Below the pieces are notes generated by a model. The model was given only the letters and a program-made list of their open reading frames with translations, searched no databases and was not told the DNA's origin. Made by a program: the position numbers and the translations under genes. Shown piece after piece: positions 52,615 through 60,879 of a stretch of DNA of 64,000 nt (position 1 is its first letter; each line of letters opens with the position of its first letter). The stretch comes from Rathayibacter sp. VKM Ac-2759 (lineage in GTDB: Bacteria > Actinomycetota > Actinomycetes > Actinomycetales > Microbacteriaceae): the NCBI RefSeq assembly GCF_009834225.1, contig NZ_CP047176.1, positions 3,038,001-3,102,000 of the forward strand. Direction: 5' to 3'.

Positions 52615-53613
52615 GTGACGACCTCCGCGACGATCCCCGCCCCGATCTCCACGCCCCCGCGCCGTCTCGGTTCCGGCCTCGTCCTCGCCCTGGCGGCCGC
52701 CGCCGCCTTCGGGCTCGGCGGACCCTTCGTGAAGCCGCTGCTCGAGGCCGGCTGGACCCCCGCCGCCGCCGTGCTCTGGCGCGCGGGAGGCGCGGCACTG
52801 ATCCTCGCGATCCCGGCCGCCCTCTCCCTCCGCGGCCGCTGGCACGTGCTGCGCCGCAACCTCGGCACGATCGCGCTCTACGGAGTCTTCGCCGTGATCG
52901 CCGCGCAGCTCTGCTTCTACAGCGCGATCGAGCACATGTCGGTCGGCGTCGCGCTGCTCATCGAGTACCTCGCACCGGTGTTCCTCGTGCTCTTCGCCTG
53001 GGCGCGCACCAGGAAGCACCCCGGCCGCTTCACCCTGGGCGGGTCGGCGCTCGCGCTCCTCGGACTGGTGCTCGTGCTCGACCTGTCGGGCCAGGCCACT
53101 CCCGAGCTGGTCGGCATCGCCTGGGCGCTCACCGCCTCGCTCGGCCTCTGCGTCTACTACGTGATCGCCGGCCGGATCGACCCCGAGCTGCCGCCGCTCG
53201 CCCTCACGGCGGGCGCGATGACGGTCGGCGCCGTGCTCCTGCTCGCGCTCGGCGCGGTGGGGGTCGTGCCGCTGCGGGCGAGCTTCGGCGACGTCGTCTT
53301 CGTCGGCGCGGAGGTGTCGTGGCTGCTGCCCGCCGCCGTCATCCTCGGCATGTCGACGGTGACGGCCTACCTGCTGGGGATCGCCGGCGGATCCCGGCTC
53401 GGCACCCGGATCGCCTCCTTCGTCGGCCTCACCGAGGTGCTGTTCTCGATCGTCGCGGCATGGGCGCTGCTCGGCGAGCTCCCCGCGCCGATCCAGTTCG
53501 CGGGCGGTGCGCTGATCCTCGTCGGCGTCGTGCTCGTGCGGCTGCAGGCGGAGGCGCCGAGCGAGGACCCGGCGGAGGAGACGGAGCCCTCCGTACCGCT
53601 GTACACCCCCTGA
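52615..53613 (+). CDS. EamA family DMT transporter, CGNR-linked
   Basis: A 332-residue exporter with ten helices. Helix 1 AAAAAFGLGGPFVKPLLEAG and the second-repeat AWALLGELPAPIQFAGGALI are typical. GTG 52615 follows GAAAGGGG. The divergent CGNR gene suggests ligand-controlled expression; overlapping promoters lie in 52545-52614. The stop codon is embedded in an 18-base palindrome that may terminate transcription. Confidence 0.9.
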   Translation: MTTSATIPAPISTPPRRLGSGLVLALAAAAAFGLGGPFVKPLLEAGWTPAAAVLWRAGGAALILAIPAALSLRGRWHVLRRNLGTIALYGVFAVIAAQLCFYSAIEHMSVGVALLIEYLAPVFLVLFAWARTRKHPGRFTLGGSALALLGLVLVLDLSGQATPELVGIAWALTASLGLCVYYVIAGRIDPELPPLALTAGAMTVGAVLLLALGAVGVVPLRASFGDVVFVGAEVSWLLPAAVILGMSTVTAYLLGIAGGSRLGTRIASFVGLTEVLFSIVAAWALLGELPAPIQFAGGALILVGVVLVRLQAEAPSEDPAEETEPSVPLYTP

Positions 53614-53622
53614 TCAGGGGGT
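53605..53622 (+). terminator. Perfect 18-base palindrome containing a stop codon
   Basis: ACCCCCTGATCAGGGGGT is its own reverse complement; the TGA stop of the EamA gene is inside it. A compact hairpin followed by TTGCTCTAG could end transcription. Confidence 0.65.
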
Positions 53623-53650
53623 TGCTCTAGGCGCGGAGCCCGCGGGCGCT

Positions 53651-53656
53651 TACGCT
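53651..53656 (+). promoter_or_regulatory. -10-like hexamer upstream of the esterase lipoprotein
   Basis: TACGCT ends ten bases before ATG 53667, with no Shine-Dalgarno sequence between them. Confidence 0.45.
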
Positions 53657-53666
53657 CGTCTCACCC

Positions 53667-54641
53667 ATGCGCGAGCCTCTCCGACCCACGCGATCCTTCG
53701 CCCTCTCTGCGGCGATCCTGGCGCTCACCGCGGCGGTCCTCACCGGATGCTCGAGCGCTCCCGTCTCGGAGCCGATCGCGCAGGCGGCGGGGGCTGCTCC
53801 CGTCACCGAGTGGTCCGACATCCCCGTCGAGTCCGACCTCGTCTACGACGACACGACGGGACAGGCGGTCGACGTCTGCTCGCCCGTCGACGCCGCGGCG
53901 GCAGCCCTGCCCGCGGTGCTCGTCGTGCACGGCGGCAGCTGGGCGCGCGGCGACAAGGCCGACGAGAACTGGCGCCCGCTCTGCCAGTGGCTCGCCTCCG
54001 AGGGCTTCGTCGCCGTCTCGGTGAACTACCGCCTCGCCCCCGACGCCGTGTTCCCCACCCAGATCGACGACGTCTCGGCGGCGCTCGACTGGATCCTCGA
54101 GCCCGAGCAGACCGAGCGGTTCGGCATCGACCCCGAGCGCGTCGCGGCGTTCGGCGGATCGGCCGGCGGCAACCTGGTCTCCCTCCTCGGCACCCGGGAG
54201 GCGACCGCCTCGCGCCTGGCGGCGGTCGTCGACCTCAGCGGCCCCTCCGATCTGACGGCGGCGGGCCTCGCCGACGACGACCCGGTCGTCGGCGTCGCCG
54301 GCGCCGTCCGCACCTACCTCGACTGCACCGACCTCGCCGCGTGCCCCGCAGCCGAGGAGGCGTCGCCGCTCGCCCACGTCGACGGCACCGAGCCCGCCTT
54401 CTTCATCGCCCACTCCGCGAACGAGCGCATCGCGCTCACGCAGTCCAGCGCCTTCGCCGAGGCCCTCGAGGCCGCAGGCGCGAGCGTCGACTTCGTCGTG
54501 GTTCCCGGAGCCCTGCACTCGATCGCCATGCTCGACGACTCGCTCCGCGCCACGATCGTCGAGTTCCTGCACGCGCAGCTCGATGCACCCGCGGAGCAGA
54601 CGCTGTCGCTCGAGGCCGGAGCGGCGGACCCGGCGTCGTGA
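53667..54641 (+). CDS. Alpha/beta hydrolase (esterase/lipase) lipoprotein
   Basis: A 324-residue lipoprotein hydrolase. The signal peptide ends in lipobox LTGC (Cys near 28). The hormone-sensitive-lipase-like oxyanion motif is VVHGGSW (near 92), the nucleophile elbow FGGSAGGN (Ser near 167), acid Asp in the DxxxxLAxC region near 225, and His in GALHSIAM near 293. Four Cys in the cap suggest disulfides. It hydrolyses a carboxylic ester at the outer surface; the substrate is unknown. Its stop overlaps the GNAT gene (GTGA). Confidence 0.9.
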   Translation: MREPLRPTRSFALSAAILALTAAVLTGCSSAPVSEPIAQAAGAAPVTEWSDIPVESDLVYDDTTGQAVDVCSPVDAAAAALPAVLVVHGGSWARGDKADENWRPLCQWLASEGFVAVSVNYRLAPDAVFPTQIDDVSAALDWILEPEQTERFGIDPERVAAFGGSAGGNLVSLLGTREATASRLAAVVDLSGPSDLTAAGLADDDPVVGVAGAVRTYLDCTDLAACPAAEEASPLAHVDGTEPAFFIAHSANERIALTQSSAFAEALEAAGASVDFVVVPGALHSIAMLDDSLRATIVEFLHAQLDAPAEQTLSLEAGAADPAS

Positions 54642-55039
54642 CCGGCGGAGTCGTCGTCACGCTCGAGCGCGGCGACTCGCCCGATCTCGCGGCCCTGCTC
54701 GCGCCGCCCCCACCCCGGCACGCGCGCGTCTTCGCGGCCCGCGACTCCTCCGACCGCCTGCTCGGGGCCCTGGCGCTCGCGCCCGGACCGGACGACTTCG
54801 CCGAGCTGCTCGCCGCGGTCGTCCTGCCCGGGGCACGCCGCTCCGGAGTCGCCCGGCGCCTCGTCGCCGCGGCCGAGGCCTGGGCGCGGGTCCAGCGGAT
54901 CCGCACGCTGCGGTTCCGCGCCCCGGCCGACGCGACAGACGCCCTCGCCGCCGCTCCCGCCCTCGGCTTCATCGAGATCGACGGATTCGGCCCCTACGTC
55001 GGCGACGCGGCGAGCGTCTGCTTCGCCAAGGCGATCTGA
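54638..55039 (+). CDS. GNAT family N-acetyltransferase
   Basis: A 133-residue acetyltransferase of compact size. The acetyl-CoA-binding loop is VVLPGARRSGVARRLVAAAEAWA (RxxGxA/G at about residues 66-71), followed by beta-strand RIRTLRFRAP and the C-terminal GFIEIDGFGPYVGD. It starts at GTG 54638, overlapping the esterase stop, so it is translationally coupled to a secreted enzyme despite acting in the cytoplasm. The acceptor is unknown. Confidence 0.85.
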   Translation: MTGGVVVTLERGDSPDLAALLAPPPPRHARVFAARDSSDRLLGALALAPGPDDFAELLAAVVLPGARRSGVARRLVAAAEAWARVQRIRTLRFRAPADATDALAAAPALGFIEIDGFGPYVGDAASVCFAKAI

Positions 55040-55058
55040 CCCCTTCAGCCCTGCGGAG

Positions 55059-55367
55059 TCAGGCACGCAGCAGCGCGGTCACGACCGCCGCGCTGAGCAC
55101 GACGACGACCAGCGGCGCGCGCAGCAGTGCGGCGATCGCCCCGGCCGCGACGCCGGCGGCCCGGGAGGCGTGCGCCGGCTCGGTGCCGTCGGCGAGCGCC
55201 GACACCAGCGCGACCGCGACGAGCAGGACGACGGTGCCGCGGTCGAGGAGGCGCCCGGTCGCCTCGCCGAGATCGATCCGGTCGCCGAGCGCGGCGCCGC
55301 CCGCGCGCAGAGCGAAGCTCCCGACGGCGAGGACGACGATGCCGAGCGTGACCGCCGCGGTGCTCAC
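55059..55367 (-). CDS. azlD: AzlD family branched-chain amino-acid exporter subunit
   Basis: A 102-residue protein with three membrane helices, the small subunit of AzlCD amino-acid exporters. GSFALRAGGAALGDRIDLG in the first loop is typical. GTG 55367 overlaps the azlC stop (GTGA). Confidence 0.85.
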   Translation of the reverse strand: MSTAAVTLGIVVLAVGSFALRAGGAALGDRIDLGEATGRLLDRGTVVLLVAVALVSALADGTEPAHASRAAGVAAGAIAALLRAPLVVVVLSAAVVTALLRA

Positions 55368-56047
55368 GCGCGCCTCCCGGCGACGACGAGCCCGGTGAGC
55401 GCGAGCACCGGAGCGAGGCCGAGCGGAGCGGTCGGCAGCACCGCGAGCGCGACCACTCCCCCGGCCACCGCGGCGGCCGCGGTCCGGGCACTCCGCAGGG
55501 CGGGCAGCGCGAGGGCGAGCAGCACCGCGGGGAACACCGCGTCGAGGCCGAGCGCGGCCGGGTCGGCGACGACGGCTCCGAGCAGCGCTCCGAGGAGGGC
55601 GCCGACCGGCCAGGCGACCGCGACCGCGATGCCCGAGGACCAGAACAGCGCTCGGCGGCGCTCCAGGGTGGCGCCTGACATCGCCAGCGCCACGGTCTCG
55701 TCGTTCGCGAGGTGGGCTCCGAGGAGGCGGAGCGGCCCGCCGGGCAGGAACGCACCGACCGTCATCCCGTACGGCAGAGCGCGCGCGTTCACGAGCAGCG
55801 CGGCGAGCGCGGCGGCCAGCGGGGCGCCTCCGGCCGCGATCACCCCCACGAAGAGGATCTCGGCCGACGCACCGAACACCGCGACCGCGAGCAGGAGGAT
55901 CTGCCAGAGCGGGAAGCCCGCTCCCGCGGCACCGAGTCCGTAGGAGACGCCGACGACGGCGACCGAGACGCTCACGAGGGCGATCGAGCGGCGGTCCGCG
56001 GCCACGAGCGTTCGGAGGAGCGAACGTACGGCGCTTATGGTGGACAT
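55364..56047 (-). CDS. azlC: AzlC family branched-chain amino-acid exporter
   Basis: A 227-residue membrane protein with about six helices. VSVAVVGVSYGLGAAGAGFP and FGASAEILFVGVIAAGGAPL are the AzlC core. With AzlD it should export valine, leucine, isoleucine or analogues. ATG 56047 is chosen because it fits the intergenic operator; an in-frame ATG at 56068 would overlap the operator. It is divergent from the XRE-cupin regulator, the standard arrangement. Confidence 0.88.
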   Translation of the reverse strand: MSTISAVRSLLRTLVAADRRSIALVSVSVAVVGVSYGLGAAGAGFPLWQILLLAVAVFGASAEILFVGVIAAGGAPLAAALAALLVNARALPYGMTVGAFLPGGPLRLLGAHLANDETVALAMSGATLERRRALFWSSGIAVAVAWPVGALLGALLGAVVADPAALGLDAVFPAVLLALALPALRSARTAAAAVAGGVVALAVLPTAPLGLAPVLALTGLVVAGRRA

Positions 56048-56072
56048 GCGGCCATCGTGCCGCCCCACCGCC

Positions 56073-56090
56073 CGTTCGTCAAGTCGAACG
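56073..56090. promoter_or_regulatory. Operator-like inverted repeat between azlC and the XRE-cupin gene
   Basis: CGTTCG (56073-56078) and CGAACG (56085-56090) are exact inverted copies separated by TCAAGT, centred in the 65-base divergent intergenic region. It is a likely binding site for the XRE regulator. Confidence 0.65.
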
Positions 56091-56112
56091 ATCGATCAGG
56101 AAGGCGAACGCC

Positions 56113-56664
56113 TTGACCGACTCCCCCCGCGACCTCGTCGCCTCCGCCCTCCGCCGCGAGCGCGGACGACTCGGCCTCAGCATCTCCGAGATCGCCCGCC
56201 GCGCCGGCATCGCCAAGTCGACCCTCTCGCAGCTCGAGGCGGGCGAGGGCAATCCCAACCTCGAGACGCTCTGGGCGCTCGGCGGCGCCCTGGGCGTCCC
56301 GTTCTCGCACCTCGTCGAGCCGCCCCGGCGCACCGTTCAACTGATCCGCGCCGGCGACGGGCCCCGCATCGCCTCCGCCACCGCCGACTACGTGGCGACC
56401 CTGCTGAGCGCCTGCCCGCCCGGAGCGCGCCGCGACGTCTACCTCGTCGCCGGCGAGCCCGGCACCGCCCGCGACTCGGCCCCGCACGCCCGCGGCACCG
56501 TCGAGCACGTCGTGCTCTCGACCGGCCGCGCCCGCGTCGGCCCGGCGGACGCCCCGGTCGAGCTCGGCCCCGGCGACTACCTGTCCTACCCCGGCGACGA
56601 GCAGCACGTGTTCGACGCCCTCGAGCCGGGCACGACCGCTGTGCTGGTGTCGGAGCACGTCTGA
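56113..56664 (+). CDS. XRE-family regulator with C-terminal cupin domain
   Basis: A 183-residue regulator: HTH ISEIARRAGIAKSTLSQLEA (residues 24-43) followed by GEGNPNLETLWALGGALGVP, then a cupin domain (about 80-180) with GTVEHVVLSTG and LGPGDYLSYPGDEQHVFD that would bind a ligand or metal. The start is TTG 56113, preceded by AGGAAGG; no ATG or GTG is available nearby. It is divergent from azlCD, which it probably controls in response to amino acids. Confidence 0.9.
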   Translation: MTDSPRDLVASALRRERGRLGLSISEIARRAGIAKSTLSQLEAGEGNPNLETLWALGGALGVPFSHLVEPPRRTVQLIRAGDGPRIASATADYVATLLSACPPGARRDVYLVAGEPGTARDSAPHARGTVEHVVLSTGRARVGPADAPVELGPGDYLSYPGDEQHVFDALEPGTTAVLVSEHV

Positions 56665-56670
56665 GGCGCT

Positions 56671-57135
56671 TCAGTCGAGCGCGCAGCCGACCTCGTCCGA
56701 CAGCGCGTGGGCGATGCGCGCGCGGTGGTCGGGCGACATCTCCGGCAGCGCGTCCAGCGCGAACCAGCCGACCTCGCTCGACTCCTCGTCGGCGACGTGG
56801 GCCTCGCCCGAGACGTAGCGTGCCCGGACGGTGTGGTCGAGGTACTGCGCGCGGTCGCCGTTCGGGTACCGCATCGGCGCGAGGGTGTGCACCCAGACCA
56901 GGCGCTCGACCTCGATGAAGACTCCGGTCTCCTCGAGCGCCTCGCGCACGGCGGTCGCGGCGACGGTCTCGCCCGGGTCGATGACGCCGGTCACCGGCGT
57001 CCAGGCGCCGGTGTCGGCCCGGCGCACGAGCAGGACCTGCTCGTCGCGGAGGATCACCGCGGTGACGCCGGTCAGCCAGAGCAGCTCGGTGCCGATCCGC
57101 TCGCGCAGCCGGAGGATGAACTCGGGAGTCGCCAC
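56671..57135 (-). CDS. Nudix hydrolase
   Basis: A 154-residue hydrolase. The Nudix box is complete: GVIDPGETVAATAVREALEE-TGV (about residues 52-74), with REALEE Mg2+ ligands. A preceding VLLVRRADTGAWTPVTG strand and a late YLDHTVRARYV are typical. It cleaves a nucleoside diphosphate linked to another moiety; the substrate is not evident. GTG 57135 starts five bases after the Dabb stop, so they share a transcript. Confidence 0.9.
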   Translation of the reverse strand: MATPEFILRLRERIGTELLWLTGVTAVILRDEQVLLVRRADTGAWTPVTGVIDPGETVAATAVREALEETGVFIEVERLVWVHTLAPMRYPNGDRAQYLDHTVRARYVSGEAHVADEESSEVGWFALDALPEMSPDHRARIAHALSDEVGCALD

Positions 57136-57140
57136 CGCGG

Positions 57141-57638
57141 TCAGGCCGTGCGCGCCGGGTCCTGGGGCCGGAAGTCGAACGCGACGACGCCCGCCGTGTC
57201 GAGGAACGGCCCGACGAACGCCTTGAAGGCGTCGTGCGCCGGATCGAACAGGCCGGGCCCGTCGACGGCCGGCCGGCCGACGTAGTAGTTGAGGTCGCCC
57301 TCCGACGCGAAGGTCAGCAGGAACGCGCGGTCGAAGCCCTCGCCCGCGCCCTCCGTGCTGAGCTGCGGACCGGTCTCGAGCGAGACGATGTACGGCCGGC
57401 CGTCGCGGACGCACTCGTCGGCGAGCGCCGCGAAGCGCTCCGTCACCGCATCGACCTCCGAGATCAGCGCCGTCGGGCGGAAGCGGAAGAGGACGATGTG
57501 CCGCAGGGTGCCGGGGCGGAAGTCGGTGTCGACGTAGCGCTCGGGACCCACCTCGGCGAGGACCGCCGCCGCCCGCTCGGGTCCGCTCCTCCAGCGGGAG
57601 CCGATCGTGGTCGAGTCGGCCGTGCTGGTGCGAGTCAT
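57141..57638 (-). CDS. Dabb (stress-responsive A/B barrel) protein with N-terminal extension
   Basis: A 165-residue protein. Residues 45-160 form a Dabb ferredoxin-like domain: LRHIVLFRFRP, GFDRAFLLTFASEGDL and NYYVGRPAVDGPGL. The first 44 residues (GSRWRSGPERAAAVLAEVGP) are an unusual extension lacking in typical 100-residue Dabb proteins. Dabb dimers bind small hydrophobic or phenolic molecules; some are cyclases. The ATG overlaps the RND exporter stop (ATGA). Confidence 0.85.
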   Translation of the reverse strand: MTRTSTADSTTIGSRWRSGPERAAAVLAEVGPERYVDTDFRPGTLRHIVLFRFRPTALISEVDAVTERFAALADECVRDGRPYIVSLETGPQLSTEGAGEGFDRAFLLTFASEGDLNYYVGRPAVDGPGLFDPAHDAFKAFVGPFLDTAGVVAFDFRPQDPARTA

Positions 57639-60600
57639 GCCGATGCCCTCTCGGCGCGAGCGGCACGCCGCCGCTCACGATACCCCTCGACCAGGTTGTA
57701 GACGACCGGCAGCACGACCAGGGTCAGCACGGTCGAGGACACGAGGCCTCCGATCACGACGATCGCCAGCGGCTGCGAGATGAAGCCGCCGTGCCCGGTG
57801 ATGCCGAGCGCCATCGGGAGCAGCGCGAAGATCGTCGCCAGGGCCGTCATCAGGATGGGGCGGAGCCGCCGCTCGGTGCCGTGCAGCAGCGCCTCCCGCA
57901 CCGGCATCCCGCGCTCGCGGTACTGGTTCACCAGGTCCACGAGCACGATCGCGTTCGTCACCACGATGCCGATCAGCATCAGCACGCCGATCAGCGAGGG
58001 CACGCCGAGCGGCACGCCCGTGATCACCTGCAGCGCGATCGCCCCGGTCGCCGCGAACGGCACCGACACCAGCAGGAGCAGCGGCTGCAGCAGCGAGCGG
58101 AAGGTCGCGACCATCACGACGTAGACGATCAGGATCGCCACCAGCAGCGCGATCCCGAGCTGCGAGAACGCGTCGCTCTGGTCGGCCGTGACTCCGCCGA
58201 GCGAGGCCGAGACGCCCGCGGGCAGGTCGGTGTCGTCGATCGCCGACTGCACGGCGAGGTTCGCGGAGGCGAGGTCGTCCCCCTCCGGGGTCACGGTGAT
58301 GGTGGCGGTGCGCTGGCCGCGCTCGGTCGTGATGCTGGCGGGCCCGTTCGTCTGCTCGACGGCGGCGAGGGTCGACAGCGCGACCTCGCCGGTGAGCGTC
58401 GGGATCGGCAGCGCCGAGAGCTCGTCGATCGTCGCCGGAGGCTGCGCGTCGGCGAGGTAGATCGAGAGCGTCCGGTCGTCGATCACTACGCTGCCGGCCT
58501 GGGTCGGCTGCAGGGCCTGGCTGACCAGCGTGCCGACGGCGACCTCGCTGAGTCCCGCCTCCGCCGCCGCCGCGCGATCGACACGCACGGCGATGTAGGG
58601 CAGGGAGGAGGAGAGGTTGCTCTCGGCCTGGCTGATCCCGTCGGTGCCGCGCAGCGCCGCGAGCAGGGTGTCGTTCGCGCTCTGCAGATCGCTCTGCGAC
58701 GCGGTCGAGAGGTCGACCTCGATGTCCGAGGAGGCGCCGAAGCCGGAGGCGGCCGAGACGCTGATGTCGTCGGGCGAGGCGATCGCGCCGAGCGCATCGC
58801 GCACGTCGGTCTGCACGACCTCCTGGTCGGCCGACTCGTCGGTGGTGACCGAGTAGCGGATGGAGGTGCCGCCTCCGCCGCCGCCGAAGGCGCTCTGCAG
58901 GCCGCCGCCCGACGAGCCGATCGTGAGCTGGACGGTCTCGACTCCGCCGACGTCGAGGATCGCGGCGCTCGCCTGCTGCGCCGTGGCGTCCTGCGCGTCG
59001 AGGCTCTGCCCGACCGGGACGGTCTGGGTGACGGTGAAGGTGTTCTGGCCGCTGGAGCCGAGGAAGTTCGTCTTCATCAGCGGGTAGAGCGCGCCGGTGC
59101 CGACGAGCACGAGCAGCGCGAGCAGCACCGTCGCGACGGAGTGCCGCAGCGTCCAGCCGATGATCGGGCCGTAGACGCGCTGCAGGGCGGAGGCCCGGCG
59201 GGGAGCGGCATGCGCGCCGTGATGCGGGGGCGCGTCGTCGTGCGCGGTCTGCTCGCCCGCCGCGCTGCGCTCCTCGGCGAGCGCGGCCTGAGCGGCCTCG
59301 CGCACGCCGGCGCGCTTCGAGGGGCGGAGGAACCAGTACGCCAGCACCGGCACGATCGTCAGCGCGACGATCAGGGAGGCGAGCAGCGCGATCGACACGG
59401 TCAGCGCGAACGGCCGGAACAGCTCGCCCGTCGTGCCGCCGACGAACGAGATCGGCAGGAACACGGCGACGGTCGTGATGGTCGACGCGGTGATCGCTCC
59501 GGCGACCTCGCGGACGGCGACCGCGATCGTGGCCGCGCGCTCCTCCCCCGCGTCGAGGTGCCGCTTGATGTTCTCGATGACCACGATGGAGTCGTCGACC
59601 ACGCGGCCGATCGCGATCGTGAGGGCGCCGAGCGTGAGGATGTTGAGCGTGTAGCCGGCGGTCTGCAGGCCGATGAAGGTGATCAGCACGGAGGTGGGGA
59701 TCGAGATCGCCGTGACCAGGGTCGAGCGCACCGACAGCAGGAACACGAGGATCACCAGCACGGCGAAGACGAGGCCGAGCGCCCCCTCCTGCGCGAGCGA
59801 CTCGATCGAGTCCTGGATGTAGGGGGCCTGGTCGAAGACCGACGTGAACGTCGCGCCGTCGCCGAGCGACGCCTCGAGGTCGGGCAGGAGCGCGGTGACA
59901 CCGGTCGAGACGTCGACGGTGTTCGCCGCGGGCAGCTTGGTGATCGAGAGGGTCAGCGCGGGCTGGCCGTTGACGCGCGAGATCGAGGTGATCGGGGCGT
60001 CGGTGACGGCGACGGTGGCGACGGCTCCGATCGTGGTGGGGGCGGTGGGGGCAGCGGTGAACGACGACTGCGAGGGCAGCAGGGGCAGCGCCGCGATGTC
60101 GTCGGTCGAGCCGAGCTTGACGCCCGACTGCACCGAGAAGGTCGAGCCGTCCTGGGTGATCTCGCCACCGGCGACGAGCACGCCGTTCTGCTGCAGGGCG
60201 GTGCGGATGTCGTTCACCGTGAGCCCGGCCGCGGCGAGCTGAGCGTCGTCGGGTGTGATCGTGACGCGCTGGGCGCTCTCGCCGACGAGCGCGGCCTCGC
60301 GGACGCCCTCGACCTTCTCGAGATCGGGGATGACGCTGGTGCGCAGCTCGCTCGCGAGCGCCTTCGCGTCTCCGTCGCTCGAGACCGCGAGCTGCAGCAC
60401 CGGCAGATCGTCGAACGAGCCGGTGACGACCTGCGGATCCACGCCCTCGGGCAGCGTGCTCTTGATGCGGTTGATCGCCTGCAGGATCTTCTGCTCGGCG
60501 GTCGCGAGGTCGGTGCCGTAGACGAAGGACGCCGAGATCAGCGACGAGTTCGTCGACGAGGTCGCGCTCGTCGTCTCGAGCCCGGGCACGCCCTGGATCG

Positions 60601-60811
60601 CGGTCTCGATCGGCGTCGAGACGTCGTCGTTGACCACCTCCGGTGCGGCTCCGGGATAGCTCGAGATCACCGCGAGCTGCGGGAACGAGATCGACGGGGC
60701 GAGCTCCTGCTTGAGCCCGGTGAGGGCGACGCCGCCGAACACGGCGATGACGACGGTGACGAGGGCGATGAGGGCCCGGTTCTTCATGCTCAGGACGGCG
60801 AGGAGATGCAC
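57635..60811 (-). CDS. RND family efflux permease (single-component, HAE1-like)
   Basis: A 1058-residue RND permease with the two-fold repeat: helices 1 and 7 at about 12-32 and 550-570, and two large extracytoplasmic domains (about 35-330 and 575-870). The transport-core helix 4 has GRVVDDSIVVIENIKRHLDAG with the proton-relay Asp-Asp, and the late AIVLVDLVNQYRERGM matches helix 10. In Gram-positive bacteria such permeases work without an outer-membrane factor and resemble SwrC. No membrane-fusion gene is nearby. GTG at 60811 gives MHLLAVLSMKN. It leads the RND-Dabb-Nudix transcript. Confidence 0.92.
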   Translation of the reverse strand: MHLLAVLSMKNRALIALVTVVIAVFGGVALTGLKQELAPSISFPQLAVISSYPGAAPEVVNDDVSTPIETAIQGVPGLETTSATSSTNSSLISASFVYGTDLATAEQKILQAINRIKSTLPEGVDPQVVTGSFDDLPVLQLAVSSDGDAKALASELRTSVIPDLEKVEGVREAALVGESAQRVTITPDDAQLAAAGLTVNDIRTALQQNGVLVAGGEITQDGSTFSVQSGVKLGSTDDIAALPLLPSQSSFTAAPTAPTTIGAVATVAVTDAPITSISRVNGQPALTLSITKLPAANTVDVSTGVTALLPDLEASLGDGATFTSVFDQAPYIQDSIESLAQEGALGLVFAVLVILVFLLSVRSTLVTAISIPTSVLITFIGLQTAGYTLNILTLGALTIAIGRVVDDSIVVIENIKRHLDAGEERAATIAVAVREVAGAITASTITTVAVFLPISFVGGTTGELFRPFALTVSIALLASLIVALTIVPVLAYWFLRPSKRAGVREAAQAALAEERSAAGEQTAHDDAPPHHGAHAAPRRASALQRVYGPIIGWTLRHSVATVLLALLVLVGTGALYPLMKTNFLGSSGQNTFTVTQTVPVGQSLDAQDATAQQASAAILDVGGVETVQLTIGSSGGGLQSAFGGGGGGTSIRYSVTTDESADQEVVQTDVRDALGAIASPDDISVSAASGFGASSDIEVDLSTASQSDLQSANDTLLAALRGTDGISQAESNLSSSLPYIAVRVDRAAAAEAGLSEVAVGTLVSQALQPTQAGSVVIDDRTLSIYLADAQPPATIDELSALPIPTLTGEVALSTLAAVEQTNGPASITTERGQRTATITVTPEGDDLASANLAVQSAIDDTDLPAGVSASLGGVTADQSDAFSQLGIALLVAILIVYVVMVATFRSLLQPLLLLVSVPFAATGAIALQVITGVPLGVPSLIGVLMLIGIVVTNAIVLVDLVNQYRERGMPVREALLHGTERRLRPILMTALATIFALLPMALGITGHGGFISQPLAIVVIGGLVSSTVLTLVVLPVVYNLVEGYRERRRAARAERASA

Positions 60812-60843
60812 GCTATGAGTCTTCCATCAGCCAGCTGAGTATT

Positions 60844-60879
60844 CAGCTACACCACGTCGGCCAGCTACACCACGTCGGC
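60844..60879. repeat. 18-base direct duplication at the end of the mocR-like gene
   Basis: CAGCTACACCACGTCGGC occurs twice in direct tandem. The distal copy contains the functional TAG stop of the aminotransferase-regulator; the proximal copy repeats the same C-terminal codons (LADVV-stop) out of use, in the gap before the RND gene. Confidence 0.85.

Noticed and set aside
57791..60838. 1015-codon plus-strand open frame opposite the RND permease
   Set aside because: Low-complexity Arg/Asp/Gly/His composition from antisense GC bias; the minus-strand frame has clear RND motifs.
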